From NCBI GenBank assembly GCA_030704615.1, contig CM060731.1, positions 70,722,756 to 70,786,755 on the forward strand: a stretch of DNA of 64,000 bases. The letters are read 5' to 3'. Positions 23,476 through 34,494 of this stretch are shown here, piece by piece. Position 1 is the stretch's first letter. Each line of letters begins with the position of its first letter. Origin of the DNA: Takakia lepidozioides. Its lineage: Eukaryota > Streptophyta > Takakiopsida > Takakiales > Takakiaceae. Below the pieces are notes generated by a model. That model was not told where the DNA came from, searched no databases, and was given only the letters and a program-made list of their open reading frames with translations. Made by a program: the position numbers and the translations under genes.

Positions 23476-25429
23476 CATGCTAGATTTGAGCTCCACTATC
23501 CTCTCAGCCATGCGAAACTTTGCTTTGCTTTGCCATTATTCATATGGTTCTTGTACCTGGGAACTCTTCTCCCTACATTGTTCTAGTTCTTCATCGTTAG
23601 CTTTGCGATATAAAGAATTGTTTTATCTTATCTGGTTCATATCTGCATCCCACTTGACCTTCCAAGTTGCTAATTGTTGCTTCAGCCGATCTACATCAAT
23701 GTTCTCGTCTATCACCGTTGGCCTCACACTTGAGCATTGGTGTTCCAAAGCCATGTTTGTCTTTTTTTAAGGCCTTGTCACTCTTTTTCAAGTCCGCATT
23801 TCTCTTCTTTGACTTCATACACTCTCATTTTAATTTAGGTACTTGAACCTTCTTCCTTTTCAATTCCTCCACAATGGCTGCAAGTTTTTGGGTTCATCAT
23901 CTTCTACTTGTTTTTTTCCTCCTCCATATTTCATTGGATCTTGCATAGACCACATTTTGTTCTTCCATCCGTGTGCATAAGTTAGTGATTTTTATTTTAT
24001 TTTTTCTTAGCTTTGTCCTCCAAGACCTCTAACCACTGGCTCCACACCACTTCATCCTCCATCTTATCCACTAGCGCACAAAACTGTTTAACATGCTCTA
24101 ATAATTGATCTTTTGTAGATGACTTCCTCTCATTCATCACCATTGTTTGGATCACCGGTTCAAAAACCAAAGAAGATACATCATCATCCCCAGAATGAGA
24201 ACACGAAGCTCCCTCCTTATTACATGTGATTAGTCTTGAAATGGTTTGCTCTATTGCTTATGCAACATAGGAACTGACATACTTCCACTATTTGGTCCAA
24301 CTCCCACAAATGTTGCCTCCTCGTCAATATCCACAACACCCAATTGAGCTTCTCTTACAATTAAAAGATAATTTCCACATGTGACATAATAAGCTCACTC
24401 TTGAGTTCTTGTCATTTCTTTGTGCATTTGACCGCTCACAAACTCCGTCCAATTGTACATCATCCCACTGGATACTACACCCATGGTTTCTTCCAATATC
24501 TTCAAAGACAAATAAGTGGTTTTCTGCTTAAAGACCAACCTCCTATTCACGAACCGCATCCATTTCAAAAAAATTGGCTTCACTACCTCACCCACTTTCC
24601 AACCACTAGATATTTTAGACTTGAGCCCACTCTAGAAAAATTGCCCCAAATCTTCCATGTCCTTGAACCTCTCGCTTTCCACATGTACGTATGAAATACA
24701 TGACCTTATGCAACATCTCATCATTCACCAATATTTTCTTATCTCCTACTTTACTCTCTCCATCCATGGTGTTATAATTATGCATAAGTTCACTGAGAAT
24801 ATAGAAGGAGTGGATAATTACCTGGACCATTGCAAAAACTCATACAATCTAGCCCGTCTAATAATTAAAGTTGCTTTGGTTCCAGTGTTAAAGCATCCAT
24901 GAAATCCCTCCATTTGTTTCACAATCGTTATTGGTATTGTTGACAATTCAACCTCTTCGCTTGCTCTTCTTCCAATTGCCATGTATATCCTTAACAGAGC
25001 CTAATTATAATTTATTCAAAAGATGTCCCAAAAAATAAATGTTTATAAAGAGGTTGTCCCGTTCCTATCTCACCATATACATGTTTTCAGATTAAAGAAA
25101 AACAAAACTACAATTATAAGTCATAACCACCTTAACCACCTAAAAAATAGGATAAAATCAATAATAAATAATAAATATGATTTCAATAATAATAATAAAT
25201 CGTAAAAGATACCAGGGTCAAAATAATAAATTATTGTATTGGACAGTTATAATAGATATATTATGTAATAGGTCGTCAGATATTGAATATTAAATAATAA
25301 AATTTAGTAGTTAAAGTTGAATATTGAGAGTGTAGAAACAACAAACAAATAACAAATATTGAATATTGAAGATCAAAGATCAGATAGTTATAAACAAATA
25401 CTGAATACTACATCCTAAATATGAAGACC
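23476..25429 (-). repeat. AT-rich transposon-derived remnant
   Basis: No DET1 sequence is recognisable after the gap. The best frame is 24395-24595 on the minus strand, including SLKILEETMGVVSSGMMYNW and FVSGQMHKEM. It resembles repeat proteins common in plant genomes and is broken by stops on both sides. 24980-25430 is very AT-rich with short AATA/AATATTGAA words and could include the decayed 3' LTR of the minus-strand gypsy element that ends near 25430. Confidence 0.4.
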
Positions 25430-25716
25430 ACTTATTATGTAGTTATAAACGAATAGTGAATAGTGAATATTGAATGAATATTGAAGATATCACATTGACC
25501 CCCCTTTTTATTATTAACCCCCGAGATTAATGATAATATAACTTTATTAATTCGCGTGGCCAAGGGATCTACATCCCAACTTGCTAATTGAATAGATCCA
25601 TTAGGAAAAGCTTCCACAACTCGATATGGACCAAACCACCTCAATTTTAATTTCCACGGAACTTTCTAGAATCGGCTATCATATTACAATACCAAGTCAT
25701 TGGCTTTAAATTCATT
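25430..25716 (-). mobile_element. Minus-strand Ty3/gypsy element, 3' coding part
   Basis: Read on the minus strand, this gives TMTNEFKANDLVL, a stop, then KLRWFGPYRVVEAFPNGSIQ, the typical integrase C-terminal block of plant Ty3/gypsy elements. The upstream part of the same protein is at 35419-35632 (QRRCKDYYDSLLKPK). The two parts were separated by insertion of the plus-strand element at 25717-35418. In-frame stops show it is dead. Confidence 0.75.
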
Positions 25717-26064
25717 TGTCATGGTTTTATTTGTGATTAGTTAGAAATAGTTATTTCTAACTAATTAGGACATTATACATTTATATTTGTATTTTGTTGG
25801 CATTGGGACTTCATTTGGTTTCATGTGCCAAGTGAGGTGGCGAACCTCACTTGGGACGTGAGGAGGTTATCTCCACGTGAGACGTAGGCATTCTCGTCTT
25901 CTTCTAGTCGAGCCTCCCGATGCCTCTCTCGCCGCCATAGCTCTAGTACTTGAGATGGAGAGTGGGTGAGGTCTGTATGGTGGAATCCTTTAGCAAATGT
26001 GCCATTGGCTTGACTTATAGAACGTGATAGAGTGGTTTCTCCTTTTTTCACCATTTCCGTATCA
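25717..26064 (+). repeat. 5' LTR, or the 5' part of it (348 bp)
   Basis: It begins TGTCATGG and ends CGTATCA, the TG..CA ends expected of an LTR. It matches 34985-35332 with about 13 differences (about 96% identity). It contains a 22-bp near-palindrome at 25740-25761 (GTTAGAAATA, GT, TATTTCTAAC). Confidence 0.7.
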
Positions 26065-26808
26065 CTAGAAGAAGACCTGCTTACATCTATGAGTGCAAGG
26101 TGTTAGCATAGTTAACACTTGTGTGTGGAAGAGAGCTTGATAGATAGCTCTTAAGTTATAAGGTGTTGCAGGGTTTGCAAGAAGAAAGCCTTGTGGTGTT
26201 TATGTACAAGAAGAGGTCTTCAAGGGGAGTCCCATTGAAAAGTTTGAGAGCTTGTGAAAAAGCTTTTGTTCTGCAAGTGTTGCAGGGTTTGAGGAGTTCA
26301 AGAAGAGCTCGGGTGTTAAAGAAGCAAGTGGTGCATGTGTGGAGCATGGTTTCATCTTGTGGGAGTCTTCAACTTCAAGCTTATGAGAGCTATGAGTGGA
26401 GGTAGACATCTGATTTCTCTTTGGAGACTAGTGTATTTGTAGAGCATGCTTTGAGTTGGGGTTTCAATCCCAAGCTTGGGAAGAGCATGTCTATGGAAGT
26501 GACAAGTGCAGGGCTGGATTATGAGCTCTAAGAGGTGCACTATGGCCATAGAAGGAAGCACTATAAGTGCATACGATGGCTAGAAGATGGTATGTTATAG
26601 AAGCTCAATAACTTGTTCTATGCTTGTTTCAATAAGTTCCATAGAGAAAGAGAGCTTGTTGTGTGGCAAATAGCTTGCTTAGGGAGTTAGAGGCACTCTT
26701 GGTGGTCTATTGATGCTCAAGAAACCAAGAACAACACCTCTGGTTGCTCCATAGAAGCCATAGCTCATTGCAGCAATCGCAGAGGCAAAGTGGTGCAAAC
26801 CCTAGCTT

Positions 26809-26905
26809 GGGAACGCGTGGGAACGCTTGGGAACTCAATGGAACGCGTGAGACCGCTTGGGAACTCCTTGGGAACTTATGAGAATGCGTGGGAACATTGC
26901 CCCAG
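26809..26905. repeat. 10-bp minisatellite
   Basis: About nine imperfect units of GGGAACGCTT/GGGAACTCCT follow each other with period 10-11. Confidence 0.7.
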
Positions 26906-26931
26906 AGTTGGGAGCACCACCATTGTCCCAT

Positions 26932-27320
26932 CGGATGAACTATTGAGCTAGTGGATGAAAAACGGCGCTCCTGGATGAGAATCGGTTACAGTGGATGAAC
27001 TATCGCGCTATCGGATGAAAAATCGATGCAACGGATGAAACTGCGTCAGCGGATGAAATCTCGTCAGCGAATGAACTATTGCGCTATCGGATGAAAAATC
27101 ACGGCGACGGATGAAATCGTGGCAGCGGATGAACTATCGTGCCATCGGATGCAAAATCGCGGTGACGGATGAAACTGCGCCAGCGGATGAAATATCGCGC
27201 CAGTGGATGAAATATTGTACCGACGGATGAACTATCGTGGCGGATGAAATATCGGACCTGCGGATGAGAAATCGCGGTTTTGGATGAGATTTGGTCAGTG
27301 ACGGATGAAAAATCAACTGA
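26932..27320. repeat. 20-bp minisatellite with GGATGAA core
   Basis: About 20 units of 17-21 bp, approximately cGGATGAAatatcgcgccag, are arranged head to tail. The heptamer is the best conserved part. Confidence 0.85.
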
Positions 27321-27331
27321 CTGTGGATACT

Positions 27332-27660
27332 TTTGGAGCCTATTGGGGGCTTGTTTGAGGACTATTTGGGGTCTATTGAAGCCAATATCTTGCAGGCTTG
27401 TGGAGCCTGCTTGGGGCTGTTTGAAGGACTATTTGGGGTCCTTTGAGGCCAATGTTTTGCAGGCCTGTGGAGCCTTGTGAGGGCTGGTTGGAGGACGATT
27501 GGAGGTCATTGGAGGCCAATACTTGGCAGATTTGAGGAGCTTCTTAAGGGCTGTTGGAGGACTGTTGGAGGTCCTTGGAGGCCATATTGGGCAGGCTTGT
27601 GGAGCCATTGTGAGGGCTGGTTGGAGACCTTGGAGGCCACTAATTGGCGGGCGCCTAGGG
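27332..27660. repeat. About 67-bp tandem repeat
   Basis: Around five units start near 27332, 27399, 27467, 27535 and 27600. Each begins ggagc and contains ggcttgttggaggac-, ttggaggtc-, and ggaggccaat-type words. Open frames over it are by-products of the repeat. Confidence 0.75.
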
Positions 27661-28411
27661 CCTTTTGGTGGATTGTTTAGAGTCCAAGTTTGTGAACTTC
27701 TTGAACCTCGGTGGGTCTATGTGAGGGGCTGATTGAGGGCAGATTTCAGAAGTTCATGGCAATAATTTGAGGGCTCTTGAGAGTTATTTGAGAGGTCATT
27801 TAAGGATAGTCTTATCTATTGCTTGAGCAAGAGTGAGTATGAAGATAAGGGGAGTAATGGGATGAGAGCATTCTGGGCTTAGAGATTGCTTTAGCTTCCC
27901 TTCTCTATAGTCTTCCATCATTCTTGTAGGCCAAAGCTTTTCCGTAAGCCGAGGCAGAGCTAGTTTGGATAGAGACTTGGTCATCTTGCAGGTTTATTGA
28001 AGTCGCAAGGAGATCGATGGATTTAAGCTGTGGGAGGTGTTGTTGTTTGAGTTTCATGTGTTTAAATCCTCCTCCCACACATGCACGTTTGACTGTGCGC
28101 CATGTTAGTTTGGTTTGGGCGCTTGCTTTTATAGGTGGTTGTGCCGGAAATATTGTGGCCGGCCAATCCTAGAGCGTGCTGTCGGTGGTGAGGCTCGGGT
28201 GATGACCAGCAGACCATCATTGTTTCTCTTATGGTGAGGCTGGGTTGATGACCAGCAGACCATAGGAGTGTCTGCGGTGGATGCAGGTGCAGGTTCAGAA
28301 TAGGAACCTAGTATTCCAAACCATAAGCCGCAACAGGTTCTCTACCCGGTTACCTTGTGGAAAGGAGGATTAGAGACGAGTTGATAGCCGGTTTGAGAGT
28401 GAGTTTTTATC

Positions 28412-29455
28412 ATGGAGGTGCCACCAGTTGCTGAGGAGAGTGCCGGTACGAGCACCAACAATACTAGTGGGTATACAAGACAAGGTGTGCGGTTTAGGCC
28501 ACCTTCACCTTCAGTGTCTTCTGAGGAAGGTTCAGACTCAGAGTTAAGAGGATTCTCGCCGAGGGTGCAAGCCATTTCCGTGCCATTGTTGTGGGATACG
28601 ATGGAGGAAATGTATGGAGCTACCAAGGGGCCACGTCGGTACTCGGGAGCTGTGGGCACCATCGAGCTTGATGATTTCATACAAAAGTTTGATAGTTGGT
28701 GTGATTTGCAGCAGATGCGCAATCCACAACTGTTTACGCCTTTTATGGCGTGGAAGGGGTTGTTTCAGCACCTTGAGGGGCCACCTATGGATGACTACCA
28801 TGAGTTTAGGCGGGGAAATGAGGTGGAGATTGAGGAGTGGCGACAATATTGGTCACCTGACTATGTCTCCATCACTAGAGACACAAGGGCAGCGGTGATA
28901 CCAGCAGCTACACCAACATCTCTAACTGCAAGCACTAGTAGTGGGACAAGTAAAGATGGAGCTGGGAAATCCACTCAAGCTCCTGCTGCAGCACCAGCAC
29001 CCGTACTTGCCTTTAACCCAGTTGTGGAGTTCTTCGAGGAGTTGAGGAGAAACTACCAGTGGATAATGACGGAGAAATTGCGGAGCTTGCAAGAGTTCCA
29101 GCGCAAGCCTACTGAGAGTTTGAGGGAGGCTTACACGCGCATGAGGCGATTGATAAATGTAACCCAAGGGGTTACGGAAGCTCAAACAGTCCAATTCTGG
29201 TATGGGATATTAGACAAGGAGCTGAGGAGAAGGGTGCGGGATGCAACTCTCCTACAAGTGGACCAACCCACCTTAGCAAACGTGTTTTTGCTTGCAGAGC
29301 GGATAGAGCTCAATGTGGTGGAGGAGCGAGTGGTCATGGTGGGGTTTGGTAAGGAGACACAACAAAGTGGGGCTCCTAGCCAACAACAACCACTACCCCA
29401 ACGTGCTCAAGGCAACAAAGGGGCTCAGACGAAGCCCAGGAAAGGACAGAGATGA
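28412..29455 (+). pseudogene. gag: Retrotransposon gag
   Basis: 347 residues. An N-terminal acidic/Ser region leads to the gag core: YSGAVGTIELDDFIQKFDSW, FMAWKGLFQHLEGPP, FFEELRRNY, FQRKPTESLREAYTRMRRLI, QFWYGILDKELRRRVRDATL. This matches Ty3/gypsy capsid domains that coat the RNA genome. No complete CCHC zinc knuckle is seen near the C terminus, only a basic Gln-rich tail. It ends at TGA 29453-29455; the protease follows in the same frame, so the stop may be a mutation or a readthrough site. Confidence 0.8.
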
Positions 29456-30246
29456 TCTCAATTGCAGAGGTCACTTCCTTCATTCTCAGGCCATGGCCTA
29501 GCCGGGAGGAGGTATAGGTCACTACGGGTCTTGTTGGACTCAGGAGCACAGCCATTGATGTTGGGAAGAGCAGCAATTGCAGGCTTGGGCCTTACAGAGG
29601 CGGATTTGGAGCCTTGCCCTTTCCAAATTCAAACATCTTTGGGTGGTTCAGAGAAGGCACGAGGGATTACACGCCATGAGCTCTTCATTCGATTGCAACC
29701 AGATCATCCTACGGATGGCTCAGTCATGAGAGCTAAAGCCATTGTTACGGACGCGATGTCCTATGATGTGCTTGTTGGTGGGGCTGTGTTATACCCCATG
29801 GGATTTTGGGAGAAAACGGCATCCTATAGGCCGGAATGGCAGTCAGGAGATGGCCGACGTGCACTGCTCCTAGTGCGGTTTATTAGGAATGTAGCGGTGG
29901 ATCATAGGAACATGATGCCCACATTGGCTGCATTTTCAGGAGTGGTGGTTTGGGGTGGTGAGCTCTTAGAGGGCAATAACCATGTAGATGATAGGCCATC
30001 ACCTGATGAGGACAAACAATTGGCATACAAGGCTGATTTGCTTCCTCATGTGCCTGTGCATATTCCACTGTGGGGTACGGTTGGGAATTTGCATCGAGTA
30101 GCAGGCGAGTGTGTGCACCAAGCATGGCAGGAGGCCTTTCCATTGATGAGTGAGGGGAGTTCAGTGACATCACCTGGACCTCCTAAGTTAGCTCCTTTGG
30201 ACACGGTGCCCATTCCTGGCAACCACCTGACTCAGAGATTTGTTTG
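29456..30246 (+). pseudogene. Retropepsin-like aspartic protease and linker
   Basis: It is in the same frame as gag. The active-site motif is LLDSGAQPLMLG, with D-S-G at 29537-29545. After it come SYDVLVGGAVLYPMGFW, typical of the retropepsin flap and core. It would cut the Gag-Pol polyprotein. A linker of about 120 residues ends with PKLAPLDTVPIPGNH and leads directly into methyltransferase motif I, which lies in the next frame. A one-base indel near 30246 separates them. Confidence 0.75.
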
Positions 30247-31317
30247 CTAGAACTGTTTGGAGGCATGAGCACTGGGCTTGCAGGAGTGTTGCAAGCAGGG
30301 ATTAAAGTACGCAAGTACTTGTATGTGGAGAAGGATGAGATAGCTCGGCATAAATCTATGCGCCACATCGCCTTGCTCGCACACCGGTATCTGAGTTGTT
30401 GCCTCTCTCAGCAATTCAAGGGTATCAAAAGGCCTTGCCAGCAGACATTACATTGTTGGGGGCGGATGGTTTGGACCGATATGGTTCCATTGACTTGGTG
30501 ATAGCTGGATGGCATTGCCAAGGACACTCTCCTGCAGGTCATGGGAATGGCTTGCATGATGCACGATCGCATTTGTTTTGGGAGATGTTGCGAGTGTTGC
30601 GGGACTTGCAGACGAGGCAAATGCAACCTCTAGGCTATATCTTGGAGAATGTTAAAGGAGATTCTTGGGCCAGGGTAATGGCCAGTGTGCATCAGGTGCG
30701 GTCTTGGATTGGATCGGCGGTGTTATTGGATGCAGCAGCGGTGGGATCACGCGCGTCGACCTCGATTGTGGTGGATCAATCTTGCACCACCAAAGCTGCT
30801 CAAGAGAGCATACGATTCCATTCATCGGCCACCCAATCTCACGGTTGAGGGCATTTTGGACCAAGGGAGACAACCACAGAGGGTGCGACATGATGACCAT
30901 CCACCTCTAGCAGTGGTCAATTGAGTGGGGCAGCCACATGCGGCCTTGCCTACGCTCATGAGCTTTCCCTCGTCTCATGCTTTTCGAGACAATGGTCCTG
31001 GATTGATTTGGGACAGTGTGCTACAGCAATTGGTGGAGCCCAATGCGGATGAGCGAGAGCGGGCAATGGGATTTGCCACCGACACTACAGATGTGCCAGC
31101 TCTGTCAGAGGCATCACGCCGCCAAGTGTTGGGTCAAGCAATGGATCTAAATGGCTTGATATGGATAATTGGCTTGTGCATGGCTGAGCAATGGAGATTG
31201 CAAGCATTGATGGCTACTTTTGCACTCCCATTGGATAGTGCATCCTCCCTGCCAACCGAGACGGTTGAGGCAATGAGTGGGGGCGAGCACAGGATCGTGG
31301 GTTACAAACACCCATGA
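30247..31317 (+). pseudogene. Cytosine-5 DNA methyltransferase domain inside the retrotransposon
   Basis: The C5-methyltransferase motifs appear in the usual order. Motif I (SAM binding): LELFGGMSTGLAGVLQAG from 30247. Motif IV: DLVIAGWHCQGHSPAGHGNG, with the catalytic Cys at 30516-30518; His replaces the usual Pro before it. Next: RSHLFWEMLRVLRDLQ. Motif VI: YILENV (Glu-Asn-Val at 30645-30653). Motif VIII: HARRPRLWWINLAPP (30742 onward). Motif IX-X: EPNADERERAMGFATDTTDV and RRQVLGQAMDLNGLIW (31036-31170). The parts are in frames 1, 3 and 1, with shifts near 30396 and 30750 and a TGA at 30922-30924. Known C5 enzymes methylate cytosine in DNA; in the parent element this domain would have been part of Gag-Pol. 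Target specificity cannot be told from the sequence. Confidence 0.88.
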
Positions 31318-33024
31318 CAGATGTGGGATGAGATGCGCAAAGAGAGAGTCATTGGATCTCTCAAGCAGCAGTATGAGGAGTGGGGAGAGCCATGGACTGA
31401 GGATCAGTTGGAGGCCAAGGTGGCCAAGGTTTTTGAAGAGGTTGAGAATGTTTCATGCTCAGATGATGTTCTCAAGGTGGCTATGGCGGAGCAAGTGGAG
31501 GCTACGCCACAGTTAGATTAGGCGGACAAGGCCCAAGAGGTTGTTATCTAGCAACCAAAGGATTCGTCTCCTACCTCCAAGCCTAGTGTACCCAAGGTTG
31601 CAGTCACTGAGGACAATTGGGAACCAGATGTTGGACCTACAGTCATCGGAGGAGAGAGACGGAGGATCCAGCGATTTCTAAGGGCTTATAGGAATTGCTT
31701 TGCCTTCGGATTGAAGGATTTGGGGAGTTTGAAGGGTTAGGAGATTTGTATTGATTTGGCAAGTGACACGCCAATCTTTCGAAGGCCCTACCGGTATAGT
31801 GACATAGAGAGGTCATTGATCCAGTCACGGACTATGAAGTTGTTCGAAGCTGGATTGGTGGAGTTGTCAGGTGGGGAGTATGCCTCGGCAACGGTGATGC
31901 CAGCTAAGAAGGATATCTATGGCAATTGGACAGAAAGAAGGATGTGTGGAGACTATCGTCCTGTGAACCGTCAGATTAAGTCCAATAGATATGAGGAGAT
32001 CGTTGGTGCCATTGGGCATACAAAGGTGTTTAGCACATTGGACTTGCGATCCGGTTACCACTAGTTGCCAATCAAAGAGGCTGACAAGCAAAAGACGACA
32101 TTCTGGGGGATTGATCAACATGGGAAGGATTGTTTGTACCAATGGCGGTTCTTACCGTTTGGGTTGAAGAATGCTCCTGCAGAGTTTCAGAGGGTCATGG
32201 ATAGGATTCTCGCGGGGCTATCGTCTTTAGTGCTACGGTTGAGGAGCATGAGAGACACCTTCAGGTGGTGTTTGAGCGCTTGAGAGCGCACGGGTTGAAA
32301 CTGCACCCCGGAAAGTGCAAGTTCTTCCACAATCAGATTGAGTATTTGGGCCACATGATATACCCTAGAGGATTGGGTGTTCAACAGACAAAGGTGGAGG
32401 CCAATGCATGTATTCTACGCCCCATGGATGTGAGCAGAGTTCGTGTTTTCATGGGATTGGCAAACTACTATCGACGGTTTGTCAAGGGATTTAGTAGCAT
32501 TGCAAAGGCTCTTACCAAGTTGACCAAGGTGGGTCAGGAGTGGCAGTGGGAGGAGGAGCAGGAGGAAGCCTTTGAGGAACTCAAGGCTCGATTGACTTCT
32601 GCACCTATTCTGAGGCGGCCTATTCGGGGGCGGCCTTTCCAGCTATATACGGATTGGAGTATGCTGGGGATTGGAGCAGTGCTCACACAGGTAGGTGATG
32701 AGGGAAGAGAGTTTGTAGTGGCATATGCTAGCCGCTCGAACAATGATGCCGAGGCGAAGCATAGTTCCTATGAATGGGAGTGTCTAGCTGCGGTATGGGC
32801 AGTGACACATTTCAGATGCTACCTATGGCAATCTCTTCACTTTTGTCACAGATCACCAACCGTTGAAGTGGTTGATGGAGTCAGACAAGCTTACAAGGAA
32901 GCTTGCACGGTGGGCACTTATGCTTCAAGAGTACGACTTCCAGGTGGTGCATCGAGTCGGTATTGTCAATGGGGATGCAGATGGATTGAGTCGTAATCCA
33001 TGCACTAGCGAGCATGATGATACT
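31318..33024 (+). pseudogene. pol: Reverse transcriptase and RNase H
   Basis: A connecting region (31318-31740) with stops at 31519, 31549 and 31738 leads to RT: IFRRPYRYS, MCGDYRPVNRQIKSNRYEE, FSTLDLRSGYH, stop 32062-32064, QWRFLPFGLKNAPAEFQRVM. After DRILAGLS the frame changes, and the sequence resumes at VFSATVEEHERHLQVVFERL. The catalytic YxDD box that belongs between them is missing. Next come KCKFFHNQIEYLGHMIYPRG, VRVFMGLANYYRRFVKGF and the RNase H region QLYTDWSMLGIGAVLTQVG and AYASRSNNDAEAKHSSYEWE. A second shift near 32835 restores frame 1: VTDHQPLKWLM, YDFQVVHRVGIVNGDADGLS. The enzyme is dead. Confidence 0.9.
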
Positions 33025-34494
33025 TGAGCTCGGTGGCATAGTGAGACGGATGAGGAGATGGTGCCAGGATGGCATGCATCGGCCTTTTTGTGCATTCTAG
33101 CAATGGGAGCTCAAGCTGGTCCATCCCATGCGATTGATCATGTAGATAGCGTGCATGATGATCTAGAGACTAGTGAGGAATTTGGTGGTGCTGAGGATGT
33201 ACATGAAGATGCAGCAGTGTTGGCATATCTTCATACCGGAGAGATAGCAGCCAGTGTGACTGCTAAGGAGAATGATTGGGTCCTACAACAAGCCAAGAGG
33301 TTCAAGTGGGAGGGGACTCACCTACTCCAGGTATGGGAGGATGCACGAGTGAGGATTGTGCCTCATCCAACACAACGAGCGCGATTGGTACGCCATGCCC
33401 ATGAGGAGTTGGGACATTTTGGGGTTCAGCGCACTCATAGTTTGCTGCAAGGGCGGTATTGGTGGCGGGGCATGCACACGGATGTGCAACAGTTAGTGGC
33501 AAGGTGTATGGTGTGTGATAGAGTGCGGGCTTCTTTCAACGCCCCTACTCCACAATTGCATCCTTTACCCATTATGGGTTTGGGCTATCGTTGGAGTCTT
33601 GACTTCGCAGGCCTATTGCCATTGACGATTCGCCACAACAAATATGTGCTGGTGATGGTGGAACACTTCTCCAAATGGATTGAACTGGTGGCATTGTCTA
33701 ACAAGGCAAGTGAGGGGGCTGCGTATGCATTCTTAGATCGAGTGCTTAGCCATTTTGGTGCTCCAGCCGAGGTACTCCCGGACCAGGGGAGAAAGTTCTT
33801 GGGGGAGTTTCAGGCTTTGTGTGAGCAAGCCTTGATAGATCACCGCACTACTTCTCGGGATCATCCCGAGGCTGATGGCTTGGCGGAGAGAGTTGTTCAG
33901 ACAGTCAAGAGAGGTTTGCGCAAGTACGGTTTGCAGAAGGGACACCTAGGAGATTGGGACCTTCAACTGCCTTGGCTAGCTATGGGCTATAGGTTCAGCA
34001 AACAAGCTTCACTTGCCTCCTTCTCACCTTACTTTCTTCTCTTCGGCCGAGAGCCGGATTTGCCTGCATCTATTCGCAAGGAGGCTGCAATAGTTCTCAA
34101 CCTTGATGATCCGGATGTGTGGACACAAGCATGTGCCCAACGGGCAGAGTTGTTCAAGAGAGTCATGCCTATGGCTTTTGAGAACCTTGCTATTGCCCAA
34201 CACCGAGACACATTGAGGTACGCCACTATACGTGGAGGGGGATATCGGCCAAGTGTTTGTTTTCACCCTGTGGACTATGTGTATCTACAGCAGACAACAC
34301 CTACAACCTTGGATGTCACCGCAGGACGTGTGATTCTAAGGGTCAGGGAGGTGTTGCCTTCAGGAGTGTTGATTCTGGAGGGTCGAGATGGCATGGTATG
34401 GAAGGACCATGTGCGCAATTGTGCGCCATGTCACATTCCACATGTGGATAGGAGGATAGATCCTAACCTTGCAGTGGTACCTGCAGGGTTGCGT
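33025..34494 (+). pseudogene. int: Integrase (HHCC and DDE core)
   Basis: TGA at 33025-33027 is followed by an open frame to 34575. The zinc-binding HHCC region is HAHEELGHFG ... RCMVCDRV. The catalytic core has D in RWSLDFAG (33601-33603), D in LPDQGRKF (33781-33783) and E in DGLAERVV (33886-33888), with 34 residues between the last two. FSPYFLLFGREPDLP and the C-terminal region (YLQQTTPTTLDVTAGRV, DGMVWKDHVRNCAPCHIPH) follow. In a Ty3/gypsy element this protein inserts the DNA copy into the host genome. This is the longest intact frame in the element. It runs straight into the PHD-finger sequence. Confidence 0.9.

Larger units (their letters stand above)
26065..28411 (+). other. Leader between the 5' LTR and gag
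   Basis: A 2.3-kb stretch without a supported gene. It holds three minisatellites (listed separately) and a roughly 45-bp duplication around gatgaccagcagaccat at about 28200 and 28246. No primer-binding site could be recognised next to the LTR, so the LTR may be longer than the 348-bp repeat. Confidence 0.5.

Noticed and set aside
22342-23770. Frames running through the N gap
   Set aside because: The Ns hide real sequence; continuity across the gap is not evidence of a single protein.
26932-27320. CRISPR-like array (repeat plus spacer of about 20 bp)
   Set aside because: The repeat is only seven bases, the between-sequences are related to each other, and the context is a eukaryotic retrotransposon: it is a minisatellite.
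27280-27732. Trp/Gly-rich open frames in the retrotransposon leader
   Set aside because: They are by-products of the 67-bp tandem repeat.
28412-29455. CCHC zinc knuckle at the end of gag
   Set aside because: Only isolated Cys/His residues are present in another frame; the pattern is not complete.
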